This document shows positions 1-10,698 of a stretch of DNA of 64,000 nt, piece by piece. The notes below the pieces were generated by a model. The model saw only the letters and a program-made list of their open reading frames with translations, searched no databases and was not told the DNA's origin. Numbering within the stretch: the stretch's first letter is position 1; each line of letters begins with the position of its first letter. This DNA comes from Adiantum capillus-veneris (taxonomy: Eukaryota > Streptophyta > Polypodiopsida > Polypodiales > Pteridaceae), in assembly GCA_014529385.2 (NCBI GenBank), contig CM043971.1:85738340-85802339 (forward strand), read 5' to 3'. The position numbers and the translations under genes were made by a program.

Positions 1-167
1 TCTCCTTATTCTTTATACATACAAAGAATAAGGAGCTCTCACTCACATTCTCACATCGTGCTCATACAGTGAGATTTGGGAGCTCCACCTACATCCTGTG
101 TCCTTCTCTCTGTTCCTCTCTCTCTCCTTCTCACTCTCCGCACACGCACCGCATCCGCGCACTCACA
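1..167 (+). repeat. 5' LTR, partial, of copia copy A
   Basis: It matches the 3' LTR at 2707-2907 from the TCTCCTTATTCT stretch to the terminal CTCACA. Relative to that LTR it carries about 39 extra bases. These create a perfect 13-bp inverted repeat (arms 2-14 and 23-35, 8-base loop). The first part of the LTR lies outside the window. Confidence 0.8.
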
Positions 168-169
168 AT

Positions 170-181
170 TGGTATCAGAGC
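170..181 (+). other. Primer-binding site (initiator Met tRNA)
   Basis: TGGTATCAGAGC lies two bases after the LTR end. This is the standard plant copia PBS, complementary to the 3' end of tRNA-iMet, and it sets the element's orientation. Confidence 0.9.
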
Positions 182-1380
182 CATGGTGACCGCGGAGAGC
201 ACGAGACTTCGAGAGCTTCGAGGCGATAGCTCACTTGCTCTCAACGGTAGAGAGATTAAGAAAGCTTGGAAGCTTTGTGAGAATGCAATGGGAGCTTGTG
301 AGCTCAGGTGAGAGTGATGTATGCTCTTGTGGAAGCTCTGAAAGGAGTGTGGAAGATTGTGTGTAAGTGAAGGTGCTGCCCTAAAAACTATGTGTGCAGT
401 AGCACTGTTTTCATATTCGTTTTTCTCCTTATAGAATGTAGGTCTGAGAATTCCATCCATGAGGCCCATCCGTTTCGACATGGTCTACAACTTTGCAAAA
501 GAAACTTTTTGCAAATTCCTCACCGTTTTGCTGATATTGAGCTCAGACTGACTGTATACAGAAATTCCTGATTTTCTGTTGTCGCATTGTGTGCGAGTTT
601 GATGCACTTTTGGAAGCACGGGAGATGCTTGAAGTTAGGTGTATAAATTCTGAGCTGAAGATGCAATTTCAGCTTATGCAGAGCTTGTGGTTTGAGGATT
701 TTTGGTAGATTTGGGCAACGAAGTACGAAGACATTTACACACCATCGAAGCGGTCTCTTGAGAGACACGTTTTTTGGAGCACACAGGTGGAGCTTCTTTC
801 ACTGTTTTTCATAGGATACTTTGGCAGTGATTTTGTGCTTGGATTCATGGTTTTTGTGAATGGGTTTGCATATGGTTATGGTGCATAGTTGATGCCCATT
901 ATATATGTATTTTGGCAAGCACTTTCAAGTGCCGGTGAGCTCTCTTGAGAGCATTGTTTTCGCATTGATCAGGTTTCCGGATTGCAACTCTTTTGGCGCT
1001 TGTTTATGCGCGGTCACTCTGTTGATGTACGTTGAGTGCGGATTGCCATTGTATGTGAAAATGTGGAGCCATTTTGGCATTTCTACTCATTGGCATTGAG
1101 TAGTGTTATGGTTTATGGTAGAGATTGTACTTGAGTTTTTGCTCAGTTTTCAGGGAAAACTCTGCCGGATTTTTCCCAGATTCTCGCCATAGTTTGTGAT
1201 CGAGTGTTTACTCTTACTTTGACAGGTTTTGTCAGTTTGGACACAGTTTTGTGTTTTTGTATCCACTCTCACGAGAGTGAGGAGTTGTGTATCCTTCTTT
1301 GCTTGAGACAGTGGTTTGCTCTCGGGTGGGAGAGTCTTGTGATCTCGAGCATTGTTTGCCATAGTTTTGGCATGGAGACG
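182..1380 (+). other. Untranslated leader of copia copy A
   Basis: No credible coding frame is visible. The first 100 bases match the leader of the minus-strand copy at 16317 downward. The PBS-to-zinc-knuckle distance is about 1.25 kb here against about 1.76 kb there, and the N-terminal gag (UBN2-like) segment of that copy is not recognisable here. I infer a deletion of the gag head. Confidence 0.6.
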
Positions 1381-2621
1381 CTTCAGGTTAGAGGCGGTTC
1401 TCATTCACGATCGCAATTGACATGTTGGCACTGCGGCCATGATGGGCATATTAGGCGTCGTTGCTTCAGGCGTATGAGGCAGTGGAAGAGGTAGATGCAT
1501 GGTGCTACTATGAGGACAAATGCTAGAGAGTATGCATGTGACGGGCATGTCACTTTTGAGTCTAGCTTGCCTTCAGACTACTTTGTGTCTTGGGATAGCA
1601 CATTGTCTACGCGTTTTCTACTAGACGAGCATGCAGTTTTTCACGTGACGCCACGTTGTGATTTGTTTTGCTCTTTCTCTAGTGGGAGACTTGGTTGTGT
1701 ACAGTTTGCTGATGGTTCCGCATATGACATGGAGGGTGCTGCAGATGTATGCATGTCTTTACCTAGCGGTGCATTGCTTACGCTATGAGATGTACGTTAT
1801 GTACCAGGACTCAGTCAAAGTCTCATTTCAGTGTGTCAGTTATTGCAGAGTAGTGGACATTGTGTACTGCTTGGAGAGCGGTCATTTCATATGCATAGGG
1901 GATCACTGGTGATAGCCAGCGGTGCTAGGAGTGGTCTGGTATACCCTTTGCATATTTTTGACACACGAGGTGGTGTAGTCTCTGTGTATTTTCACCCATG
2001 TTTCGAGCGAGAGACGAGGCGTGTCTCTTTTGCGGATGTGCTGCATGGAGAGCAGGTTGTGCATTTGTCTTGTGGTGACGTTCACAAAGACAATGGTATC
2101 TCTGGGAATGCACAGCTTTGTGAGTCATCAGTTGAGGTGACATCGATGCATTGTTCTATGATGCGTCTGATATGTTTGAGGGCGACAGTGTCCTTCAGAC
2201 AGCTGTGTGTGATTACAGTGGTGCTGATTTTTCGGTCTTGCAGTCATTCTCAGTGGATATGCCTTTGCCAGAGGATGCTGACATGGTGATGCATAGTCAG
2301 GTGGTTCCTGATGAGGATGCATATGGAACTGAGGTTGCTGATAGGGATAGGTTGTCACACATACTGCATGTTTTATTAGCTTTCGGGTCTCTCATGTCTG
2401 ACCTTTTGGTCTCGAGACCTGATCTTGCTTATGTGGTTGGTGCATTTGCAGTGGGAGTTGTCAGTCGTGCGATGACTGCCACTGGCATTGTGTATTGTGG
2501 AGCCATGCAGGTCGTCACTCGATACCTGCATCAGGAGTGTCATCGTAGCTCTACCGGTAGTGGTATGCATGTTGCATCTACACTAGAGCGGTTACAGAGT
2601 GAGCCAGTGGGCATAGATTGA
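1381..2621 (+). pseudogene. Degraded gag/pre-integrase/RT-tail ORF of copia copy A
   Basis: A CCHC knuckle (1423-1464, C-x2-C-x4-H-x4-C) is followed by a stop at 1492. Next comes a protease-like stretch with FLLDEHAVFHVT where copia normally has a D-S-G triad. A pre-integrase segment (about 1795-1950) and a tail near 2400-2470 follow; the tail contains SRPDLAYVVG, resembling the end of copia RT. The pieces lie in three frames with stops at 1492 and about 1786. Every piece has a counterpart, in the same order, in the intact ORF at 13103-14932. Integrase and the YVDD core are absent. It makes no full-length product. Confidence 0.75.
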
Positions 2622-2696
2622 GAGCCGTCTTCTCTCACCTCTTGTATATACTTGTTGTAGGCTAGTCTTCTCGCTACTTATCGGCACACAGCCTTT

Positions 2697-2706
2697 AGTG
2701 GGAGAA
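2697..2706 (+). other. Polypurine tract of copia copy A
   Basis: AGTGGGAGAA abuts the TGTTAG start of the 3' LTR. The sister element has the same context (TTTAAGTGGGAGG) next to its 3' LTR. This is the usual plus-strand priming site. Confidence 0.75.
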
Positions 2707-2907
2707 TGTTAGGTAAAGGCGGTGTACCTCATCGTGCTTTGCCCGTGTCCGTCGGCCATTGTTCGGCTGCCCACATTTTTCTCCTTATTCTCACATGGTG
2801 CTCATACAGTGAGATTTGGGAGCTCCACCTACATCCTGTGTCCTGCTCTTTGTTCCTCTCTCTCTCCTTCTCACTCTCTGCACACGCACCGCATCCGCGC
2901 ACTCACA
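2707..2907 (+). repeat. 3' LTR of copia copy A
   Basis: The LTR is 201 bp, begins TGTTAGG and ends CTCACA. It follows a purine tract and matches the 5' LTR piece over its second half. Confidence 0.85.
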
Positions 2908-3300
2908 TATCCTCACTCGCCATGTAAACACACTAATGCAAAGAGAGAGAAAAAAACGACAACTTGTATCTTGAGAAATTAAAGTCTTTGTGTTTTGTAT
3001 GCTCCGCGATTTTTATTGCATGCATGCGAACCTCGCCTTGCAATAATTTGAGTGCTTCACTTGTCGTTCGTTGTAAGAACACCTTTGATGATTCTTCACA
3101 AACACCCGTTGTTTTTGTGAAGGCTTTTGTTCACTTTGAAGCTACCTCCTTGAGGAAAAAAGAATTTTTTGAGGAAAACTTGTCTTCCTCAAGGAAGTGA
3201 AAAGGAAGGATGGAGCTACTTCCTTGAAGTTTGAAGCTTTCCCTTTCCTTATGGTTTTCCTTTCAACACAAGTAGGCTATCATTCCTTGTTATGTATAAC
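2908..3300. other. No recognisable feature
   Basis: This is flanking DNA after the copia 3' LTR. The short open frames match nothing I recognise. Confidence 0.5.
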
Positions 3301-3375
3301 AAGGGTCAATAGCTTGATGGTAAAGTGTTGGCCTCTTACCCTTATGGGGTGGGTTCAACCCTCCTTCATCCAAGG
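3301..3375 (+). ncRNA. tRNA-like sequence, possible SINE head
   Basis: TAGCTTGATGGTAAAG resembles a Pol III A box. GGGTTCAACCC, about 35 bases downstream, resembles a B box within a T-arm (GGTTCRANNCC). The segment between them does not fold into a convincing anticodon arm by eye, so a functional tRNA is unlikely. A tRNA-derived SINE head or tRNA pseudogene fits better. I could not find a clear 3' tail or flanking duplication. Confidence 0.4.
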
Positions 3376-3625
3376 GTTAAGCAGGCCTTCCTATGCATGC
3401 AGCCAACGGAAGCCTTTAGAGCCTCGATGTCGTTGAGCTTCCAGTCGATTTTGCCTTGGTTGATCGGCAGCGGTCGGCTGTCGCTGTCTGTCTGCACGTG
3501 CACACTTGAAACTGTGCATGTCTTCTTTTTGCTGCACAGCGGAGACGTCGCTATCTACGGAACGTGGGAGAGAAGCAGCACGTCACACGCACATGCAATG
3601 CGCTTTTAGCCTCCTCCCAAAAATA

Positions 3626-3660
3626 GCTCGGATACCAGTGAAAGGGCGGTGGTAATGCGT
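3626..3660 (-). mobile_element. Remnant of a minus-strand LTR/PBS junction
   Basis: GCTCGGATACCA (3626-3637) is the reverse complement of an initiator-Met PBS with one change. It is followed by TGAAAG, the same kind of junction as at 6518-6536. The rest of the LTR cannot be delimited. Confidence 0.4.
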
Positions 3661-6342
3661 GTGCTAGTCTCCACCCAACCGTGCTATCTTATAGCCTCCC
3701 CCTAGCGTACACATTGTCCGGCCATGCCAGTGGCCTTACCCATAGGACCCATGTTCTTACATGGACTTTCACACTTAAAGTGTGGAGCGTTAAAATAATA
3801 TCTAAAAAATCACTAATGGCAAGACTCTTGCTTGTCCATTATAATCAATGGGTACTCAACTGGATAGAAGTGTTTGATCTTGAAATCCATCATTGATAGA
3901 CTAAAAACAGATGGCTCATAGCCATGCCAAAATAGATGGTAAAAGATGGCTCTTAGCCTTTCCTGTTGGCGTATTGACAGAGAAATATTTCAAGAAAGTC
4001 ATGAAATATTTTCATAAAATCATGCCTAGTTTATCTTTCCCGCATAGAAGTTGCAAACAGAGAGAGAGAATGTTGGGCTGAGGAAATCCCCTTATTCGAA
4101 TGTGTTGTATGCCCCATGCATATGACCCCGTGCAGACCATGTCTGTGTCGTAGCTTATTGTATAAGCATCCAACACACGCCCTCGTAGAGAGAGGCGTAG
4201 CGTATCTTATAAGTGTACACCTATGTACTTGTACCACACCCTCGTAGAGAGAGGTACCAGAAGTCACATCTTGACCCATTGACCGTGTATGTGAGCGTGA
4301 GCGTACCAAAGTAACTTTAAACACGGCACTTTGTCTGTTAATAACATAAAAAAAGTTTGAAGATATCAGTTACTTACCTTGTCCTTGACAGAGTATTTAG
4401 TGTTATAGCGGAAGCGTATGCAATGATGGTTGTTGGACGTCCATCGTACTAGAAAGCCATGCATACATAGCAAAAATAGAATAAGAAGCCCTTGGCTTCC
4501 ATGATAGCTGCAACCCTGTGAGTTGTTGGGATATGTGCCATGCATGAGGATGACATTGGAATGGATACATCACAGTGTAGTGTTGCCTATGAGCTTATAT
4601 CCACGGAGTGCTAAAGATGTGTCATTGATCTATAGTCAACCGATTGTAGCTGGACACATAAGAGAAGATGTGCTTCACTTGAAGACAGACAAAGCACTTT
4701 GGTTTGCACAGCGGCTTCGTATGGAGTCTGTTCAAACACTTTGCTTTGCATAGCAGAGAGATCTTTTCAAAAATGTAAAACATAGACAAAAACAAACATA
4801 AATTGAAACTAACTAACCAGTTGTGGGCAAGTTTTTGGTAGTGCAAATCCGGCTCACAGCCATATATGCGAATAACTTGAGAGTTGTGCATGTCCCACAC
4901 ATGCCGTCTTGCCGTCTTGACTCCCAAGTTTGTATGCTGATAGCGTATTCCAAACGTCAAAAACTACTATGCCGTATGTCTTAGAGTGAAGCCTTGCTTC
5001 CTAGAAGTCTAGCAATAAGATGACACAGAACTGATACTGAATGCTCATAGCAAACAAACACTCTTGCCAATGTACAATGTCATAGCAAAAGAAAGTTGAC
5101 CTTGTTGAGCATTCAAAGAAAAGCGGCCTTGCCAAAGCGTACATCTAATTGAAAATCCATAGATTACCCAATACTGAAAGAGATAGCTAAATAAGGGTAG
5201 TTATTAGATTGCACCAAAGCAACCGCTGCTTGTCAAGTTGGCATGATAGATACCTCTACAAGATTAGTTCAAAATTGTAAATTGTAACGAACTTAGTGAT
5301 GGACTGGATCAACCTGTGAGAAAGCCATGCTCGTGGCCGAATATGGCAGAAACGGCCAACTAGACTCCGTCTAACGCATAGCCATGGATTCCAATAGCCA
5401 ATGAAACCCTTTGGTCCATGGTCATAACTCGATGCAATCCTTGCTTGTCGTAAATGTTGTACAAACAGAAAAATAACAATGCATCTGTGCATGTAGAACC
5501 TCAAATTTGCCAATCTGTGCAAAGTCAAGCCGTGTTTGACTAGTCGTTGCAAACACTTAAATTGCACAATCAGAGAAGAAACTAGTATGGCAGTACACAT
5601 GCCTTGTGCACGCTATAGAGAACATGCACATGCTAAACAAGAAGGAAACTTCATACCTCATAAGTACTTCTATCGAATGCCCTACTTTCTGCTCACATGC
5701 CTTGCATGCATTACTGGCACCTCTACTATTGGAATTATTCGAATCATACCAAAGGGCCATGGCCGTGGAGAAAGTGACAAACCCATGTTGAATGGCATGC
5801 AAATCATCGTATCATAGATTGGCAAACCAATTCATTATGAGTAATTGCTTGAACGGCTATGAATTACATGCAGGGTGCTGCAATAGAGATCTGCAAAAGA
5901 ATGTGGGCATCGAGGAGTTGCTCGCGGATTGTTGCGAAGCACATCAAATGAGGGGGGGTGCCCAGGGTGGGTACGTTCCCTTAAACAATTTTTTTTACTA
6001 AATGGACCTCCTATTGGGCGGACGCTTGCGAACAAACAAAAATAAATAAAATTGACTAAGCAGCGATGGCGGCCTCTGCATCGATGGGGAAAAGCTTCAC
6101 CCGCTACCCTGAGATGATAATCTGCCGCGACGGCCATGTGGCAAAAAACCCTGCCCAATCTGTTGTTGCGAACATATAGAGGGAGAGAACACTCAATTCT
6201 GTGCAGGTCGATGCTCTCCCCTCCCCCATTGTAAGCTGGCCTGCACACGCCCTACTTCTCAAAAGCTTCACTCGCCTCCTCTGTTAAGCCCTCTTGCCCA
6301 CGATTTTTGTTGTTGAATGTTTCAAGCTCCTCCAGAGCAACT

Positions 6343-6345
<3 letters not shown>
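3661..6345. other. Anonymous intergenic DNA
   Basis: I see no gene. A purine tract followed by TGTTGGGCTG at 4061-4080 could be an old PPT/LTR junction, but no matching LTR is visible. A 59-bp-spaced duplicate lies at 4180-4254. The remaining short frames have no recognisable motif. Confidence 0.4.
4180..4254. repeat. Short direct duplicate, 59-bp spacing
   Basis: The 16-mer CCCTCGTAGAGAGAGG occurs at 4180-4195 and again at 4239-4254, each flanked by short self-complementary bases. Its origin is unknown. Confidence 0.5.
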
Positions 6346-6436
<91 letters not shown>

Positions 6437-6457
6437 AGGGAGAGAGAGAGAGAGAGA
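6346..6457. repeat. (GA)n microsatellite, about 112 bp
   Basis: This is a nearly pure GA dinucleotide run with one GGAGGGAGGG interruption. It lies just inside the PBS of the minus-strand LTR remnant at 6518. Confidence 0.95.
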
Positions 6458-6517
6458 TGATGCATGCCTCATGCAATCGATCTCCTTCCCCCCTCCTCCA
6501 TGGATCCTCCTCCCTAA

Positions 6518-6692
6518 GCTCTGATACCAGTGAAAGACCATAGGGAGATAAACATGCCAATAACCATCCAACCATACTTATATATAGGCCCTTGGCCCTC
6601 TAGGTCTTAGCTATATATAGCCCCTCTACCACATGTGTATCTGTTGGCCCTTGGCCAGGGCCGTACCCTCCTATAGTCCTACCCTTGGCATG
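6518..6692 (-). mobile_element. Truncated minus-strand copia LTR with PBS
   Basis: GCTCTGATACCA (6518-6529) is the exact reverse complement of the initiator-Met PBS. The LTR end (TGAAAGACC on the plus strand) starts at 6531. The LTR runs right until it is cut at about 6692, where the X gag fragment begins. Only an LTR end and leader survive. Confidence 0.6.
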
Positions 6693-7817
6693 AAAACCAA
6701 TGAGTGCTATTACCGACCAAAGTACAATGGAAATGTTCAATATGTGCTCATGAGGCCACAAGGACAACCCATGTACATATATCAGTCTAATATGGCCCCA
6801 GATCAAATACCACCGGTGGGTATGGAAAGACCACAACCAGTGTTGGGTCAACAACCTCCATATCCTGGACATAATTCAGTGCACGTAAAGTACATGCATT
6901 CAGAAGGAGTCATAGATGAACAAACACTAGTGCCTGTTACACCTTATGTTGATCCCTAACCCATCTACAGTAATGGTAGAAGGAGTGGTATAATCACATC
7001 CCCCTTTAATGGAAGAACCTGTGACTTATGCTACACCAGAGCTTACACCGATGTACTATGTAGCTAATCAAGGTGTTAGAGCTCCTATGGTAACACCCAT
7101 GATTAAGCCAAGGACTGGAAACTGACATAATTGTGGTACAGATCATCATTGGAAAAATGAATGCCCAGAACTTGACAAGAACATCAAGCCAGTTGAAGTT
7201 TTTTGTACACAATGTTGCAACAAAGGTGGATAATTCCCTGAAGGCTGTCCAAAAAATCCATTAAACAAGGGAAAAGCAGTGGTAAATGTAGTCCAAGTGA
7301 TACCTAGTAGCTCTTCAAAAAGTGAACCTATTGGTCCAATCAAGGTAATCACTAGAGTCCAGTCTAAGAAAAAGAAACATAACTCCTCTGATGAAGCAAA
7401 AAATAATCAAAATTCCTCTCAAAAGACCATGAAAAGAAGAGTCAAAGATATGAGATGAGAAAACAGAAGCAAAAGGATGAAATTGAGAAAAGAGCCAAGA
7501 AACTATTCTAGGAAAAAGTGCAAAAAACTGGGAGTGAAATCAAGGAAACCAAAATAAAATCTGGAGGATCAATTTTGGTAGACAAATTGTTTGAGCCAAT
7601 CAATGCATCCTGGGAAAATTTCCAAGCGGGACTTAAAGCGGGCCAAAACATGGAAAACAAATGGAAAAACTATCCTTCTCCATATATGGAAGCAACTAAG
7701 CTTGAAGCTTATCAAAATTTGGTAAGAATTACTCAAGAGATGCCGGAGAAACAAAAACCCAAGCTTGAGAGTATAGCAAAACCTGAGGAGCTTGTGGTAG
7801 AAACCAATAAACAAAAA
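6693..7817 (+). pseudogene. Gag fragment of gypsy element X
   Basis: The translation closely follows the minus-strand Y gag at 28888-30060: the MRPQGQPMY and GMERPQP segment, then the zinc-knuckle region around 7110-7250, then the DKLFEPINA segment near 7580. Stops interrupt the frame at about 6957, 7123 and 7231. One knuckle cysteine context is damaged. At about 7817 similarity to Y ends abruptly. This is a nucleocapsid relic and makes no protein. Confidence 0.75.
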
Positions 7818-8251
7818 TGCGAGGATTGGATTCTGACTCCACGAGCAGCTTATAGACAAGGTCTATACACATGTACCTAGATGGTGTCAAGAAAACAGTC
7901 AAGGCAAGATCTCAAACAGCAGGAAGCAGCTTGAAGATTATTAAGTGTCAAATTTGAGATATGAAGTCAAACTGACTCCGAATGAGTCCAAACTGGATGA
8001 GCAACATCAGGACTATTTATTGGACAAGTTCATGGCTTCAAAAGTGACCAAACAACTCTGCACACCAAGTAACAAAAATCGATGGTTTCAGAGTCCACAA
8101 GAGCACGAAGTGATGCTGACACGACCAAATCTTACCAAACTCGATTTAGGACTTGTTTTGGATGCAATGAAGATGTGTAAGTCATAAAACTATCTTTTCA
8201 AGCAAAAAATACAACTTTATTTAATAACCATGATTATTTACTTTTGTGCAC
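7818..8251 (+). other. X internal sequence downstream of the gag fragment
   Basis: After the break at 7817 an unrelated sequence begins, with short stop-rich frames and no domain. The last bases (about 8205-8251) contain an ATTATTTACTTTT motif that belongs to the tandem array resumed at 21237, after gypsy-1A. Confidence 0.5.
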
Positions 8252-9084
8252 TGATGGGGGATTTTCACAAGCCAAGCTCCCATACCCCTCTTCTCTCATG
8301 CCCACCCATGAAAACCCCCTCTTACGGAGGGAGTGATAAAAGGCATTGGAAAAAGTAAGAAAAAAATAAAGTATGATTATGTAAATATATAAGAAAGGTA
8401 AAATAGGCTACCTCATGCCTGCGGGGTAGCCCATCCCCACCTTGCCTCCTTTTTTCTTCACTGTTGCCCCGCCGTGTGCCCCTTTTCCTCTCCTCCACTC
8501 AAAAGGTCAACCCCCTCTCTCTTCCCCTTGTCCTTTCTCCTTTCTCTCTCCCCTCAAGCTACCCTACATCTCACCAATAATGCATTATAACTCACCAATA
8601 ATGCACCCTAACTCACATGCAACTTACCCTATCTTCCAAAATAGTATACCCCACCCCCTCTTTCTCTCTCCTATCATATTCCATGACCCAAATACCCCCC
8701 TCTCTCTCTAAAGCGCGCCATGTCTCTTGTCTTGTAGCTAAATAACCTCCCCCACACTCACACACACTCAGTTTCACTAAAAAAGGTGCCCACATACCCA
8801 TCCCCACCCGGTGGTTACCTGATTTTTCTTGTGTTCACACACATCTGCACACAGATTCACCTCTGAACACACTCCCCTCTCTCCCCTCTTGTAATTACTT
8901 TATTCTCCATGTAACCTCTCACTTTTTTTCATCCACCCATCTCTCCCTCTTAGTCTCTCTCTCATGAGACTGCTGTTCTGGCACATATACACACAGCCAG
9001 ACAAGTGGGGCCCACAGTCACATGGCCTATGTAGATAATGATTTCTTCATTTCTAAATTCTAGAATTTCTTCCCCCTCCTCCCC

Positions 9085-9093
9085 TATATAAAG
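9085..9093 (+). promoter_or_regulatory. LTR TATA box
   Basis: TATATAAAG lies after a C-rich stretch, and the same box is at 20491-20499 in the 3' LTR. I infer that transcription starts about 30 bases downstream. Confidence 0.65.
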
Positions 9094-9398
9094 AGGGGTC
9101 ACCATCACAACAAAAAACACACACAACATCACCAAAGAACACACTATGCACTGTGTGTGCCTAGTGCACACACACACACACCCACACCATCACCATCACC
9201 GCAATCACCATGCTTGTCTTGAGCATGACCTCTACACCCTTGGCTATGGAAGATGAAGGGCAACTAAATGAAGGATGATGGCCATAACCCTCGTGCGAGT
9301 CTTCGCCATCAACTCCCACCTATCCTCCATGTGCTCTACCACTCTCTCCCTTCTCATTCCCCTACCCTATGCTCCCCATTTCATCGCCTTATTCTCTA

Positions 9399-9404
9399 AA
9401 TAAA
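9399..9404 (+). terminator. LTR polyadenylation signal
   Basis: AATAAA lies about 310 bases after the TATA box. It is conserved at 20805-20810 in the 3' LTR, consistent with the end of the R region. Confidence 0.5.
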
Positions 9405-9570
9405 GCTTGAGGTTTTGTGAGTATGTTTTCTTGCAATGTTTTGCCCATGTGAGGTGTGCGGAATCGCCACCTAGTCTTGTGTTTTGGAGTGAGCTTGTGT
9501 ATGTGTGAAGGGTGTGCGGATTCGCCATCCTTTTGTGGTGCCTAAGTACTAAGCCGCTATACCCCCTCCC

Positions 9571-9574
<4 letters not shown>

Positions 9575-9629
<55 letters not shown>
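9575..9629. repeat. (CT)n microsatellite in LTR
   Basis: This is a pure CT run of about 55 bp. The same place in the other two gypsy-1 LTRs holds shorter runs (20980-21025 and 44224-44264). Confidence 0.95.
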
Positions 9630-9631
<2 letters not shown>

Positions 9632-9842
9632 TGATCTCATTCCCTTTCCTCTTCATCATTACTCCCAAGCATCCATCTCTCTTGGATGAAAACTTTGTTA
9701 TGGTGGTGTGTTGTTTGCGTCCTAGCCGGTGAAGCTAGGTGGTGCCCCTGTTTGCTTTACCATGACAGGCTCGAGGCACGCCATTCGGTCCCCAGTGTTT
9801 TAGAGGCCGTCGGGGTTCGGGGTTCGCTTTGCTCCCGTCATT

Positions 9843-9860
9843 TGGTGCCCCCGCTGAGGA
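9843..9860 (+). other. Primer-binding site of gypsy-1A
   Basis: TGGTGCCCCCGCTGAGGA begins two bases after the LTR end. It starts with TGG as expected for pairing to a tRNA CCA end. I cannot name the tRNA. Confidence 0.6.
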
Positions 9861-10698
9861 TCTTTTCATGAAACCCTTCAGTTTACAAGACTGAAACCCC
9901 TAAACTATTGTGAATGGATGAATGGCTAGCAGGATTTGCTACTTGGACGACAAAAGAAGAAGAGCTCTAAGCACAACTAGACGAACTCCGCATCTCCATC
10001 AAAGCTCGAGTGCCAGGCGTAACGGTAATCGATTTGCAGTGGGAGAGTCAACCAACACGCCAAACCCAGTGGATATACATAGGCCAAGTGCCAAGAAGAA
10101 GAAGGAGAAGGTTGAAACCATGTCCGCAACCTACAACCAACCAACAACAACAAAATGGAAGGAGCTCTGCACAATAGAGAATCAACACTATTCTACTTTG
10201 AGAATCGGGTAACTCAAGTCACCGAGGTAATTATCACAGTCAGTTTTCAAGTCGGACCTGATGCTGCAGCACAGATAACAGAATCATTGGCTCACACTCT
10301 CACTAGAGAAACTAGGGATCTATTGAGTTTGTTTCAGGAAAGAACTCCACCCTCTCCCACAAGCTTGGACAGTGACTAAGCACCTCTAAGCTTCACATGA
10401 ATCAGTACAACCTACCTCAAGACAGATCACACATACCAACACGTGTACGCTCAATCAAGGTAATACTGGACTTGAAGGCTCACTACCAGCACGTCATTGA
10501 CACCATGCCGGGTGGGGAGCGGTTTTTTGAGGTTCTAGCATCAGATCAGCCATTTGTCTTACCTTTGGTACAAGGCAATGTACCGTTTGAAGTTTTAATC
10601 TATGTCCTAGTATAAGAGGGTATACACGCCTCCTTGTAAAGAAGAAAAAAACTTTTGCAAGTTAAGAAGTGTGTCTTTCTAGCTCTCTCTCAGTAATC
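9861..10698 (+). other. Leader of gypsy-1A
   Basis: This is 838 bp between PBS and gag. Two short open frames (10155-10379 and 10397-10615) contain no known domain. They could be remnants of a longer gag N-terminus or upstream ORFs, and I do not assign a product. Confidence 0.5.

Larger units (their letters stand above)
1..2907 (+). mobile_element. Non-autonomous Ty1/copia-like LTR retrotransposon, copy A (left end outside window)
   Basis: The element has a partial 5' LTR, an initiator-Met PBS, a broken ORF, a purine tract and a 201-bp 3' LTR. The leader after the PBS and the zinc-knuckle peptide CWHCGHDGHIRRRC closely match the minus-strand element at 12835-16520, so both belong to one family. 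The target-site duplication cannot be checked because the left end is missing. There is no integrase and no RT catalytic core, so it cannot move alone. It is older than the 12835-16520 copy, because its ORF is broken and its LTRs differ by an indel of about 40 bp. Confidence 0.85.
8252..9840 (+). repeat. 5' LTR of gypsy-1A
   Basis: It starts TGATGGGGGATT, ends GCTCCCGTCA, and is 1589 bp. It is near-identical to 19660-21236 and to the reverse complement of 44013-45584. The sense strand is strongly pyrimidine-rich from about 8430 to 8740 and carries a (CT)n run at 9575-9629. Confidence 0.92.

Noticed and set aside
3834-3896. Second tRNA-like sequence near 3834-3896
   Set aside because: It has no B-box-like GGTTCRANNCC at tRNA spacing.
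4061-4324. LTR starting TGTTGGGCTG at 4071 after a purine run
   Set aside because: There is no matching second LTR, PBS or TSD, and the purine run is short. It was left unassigned.
6294-6571. Long Ser/Leu or Arg/Glu repeat proteins around 6300-6570
   Set aside because: These are translations of the (GA)n microsatellite on both strands, not genes. The same applies near 59842-60033 and 60080-60441.
8442-8711. Proline/serine-rich open frames in the gypsy-1 LTRs (also 19850-20119 and 45028-45222)
   Set aside because: They arise from the pyrimidine-rich LTR strand, recur in each LTR copy and have no domain.
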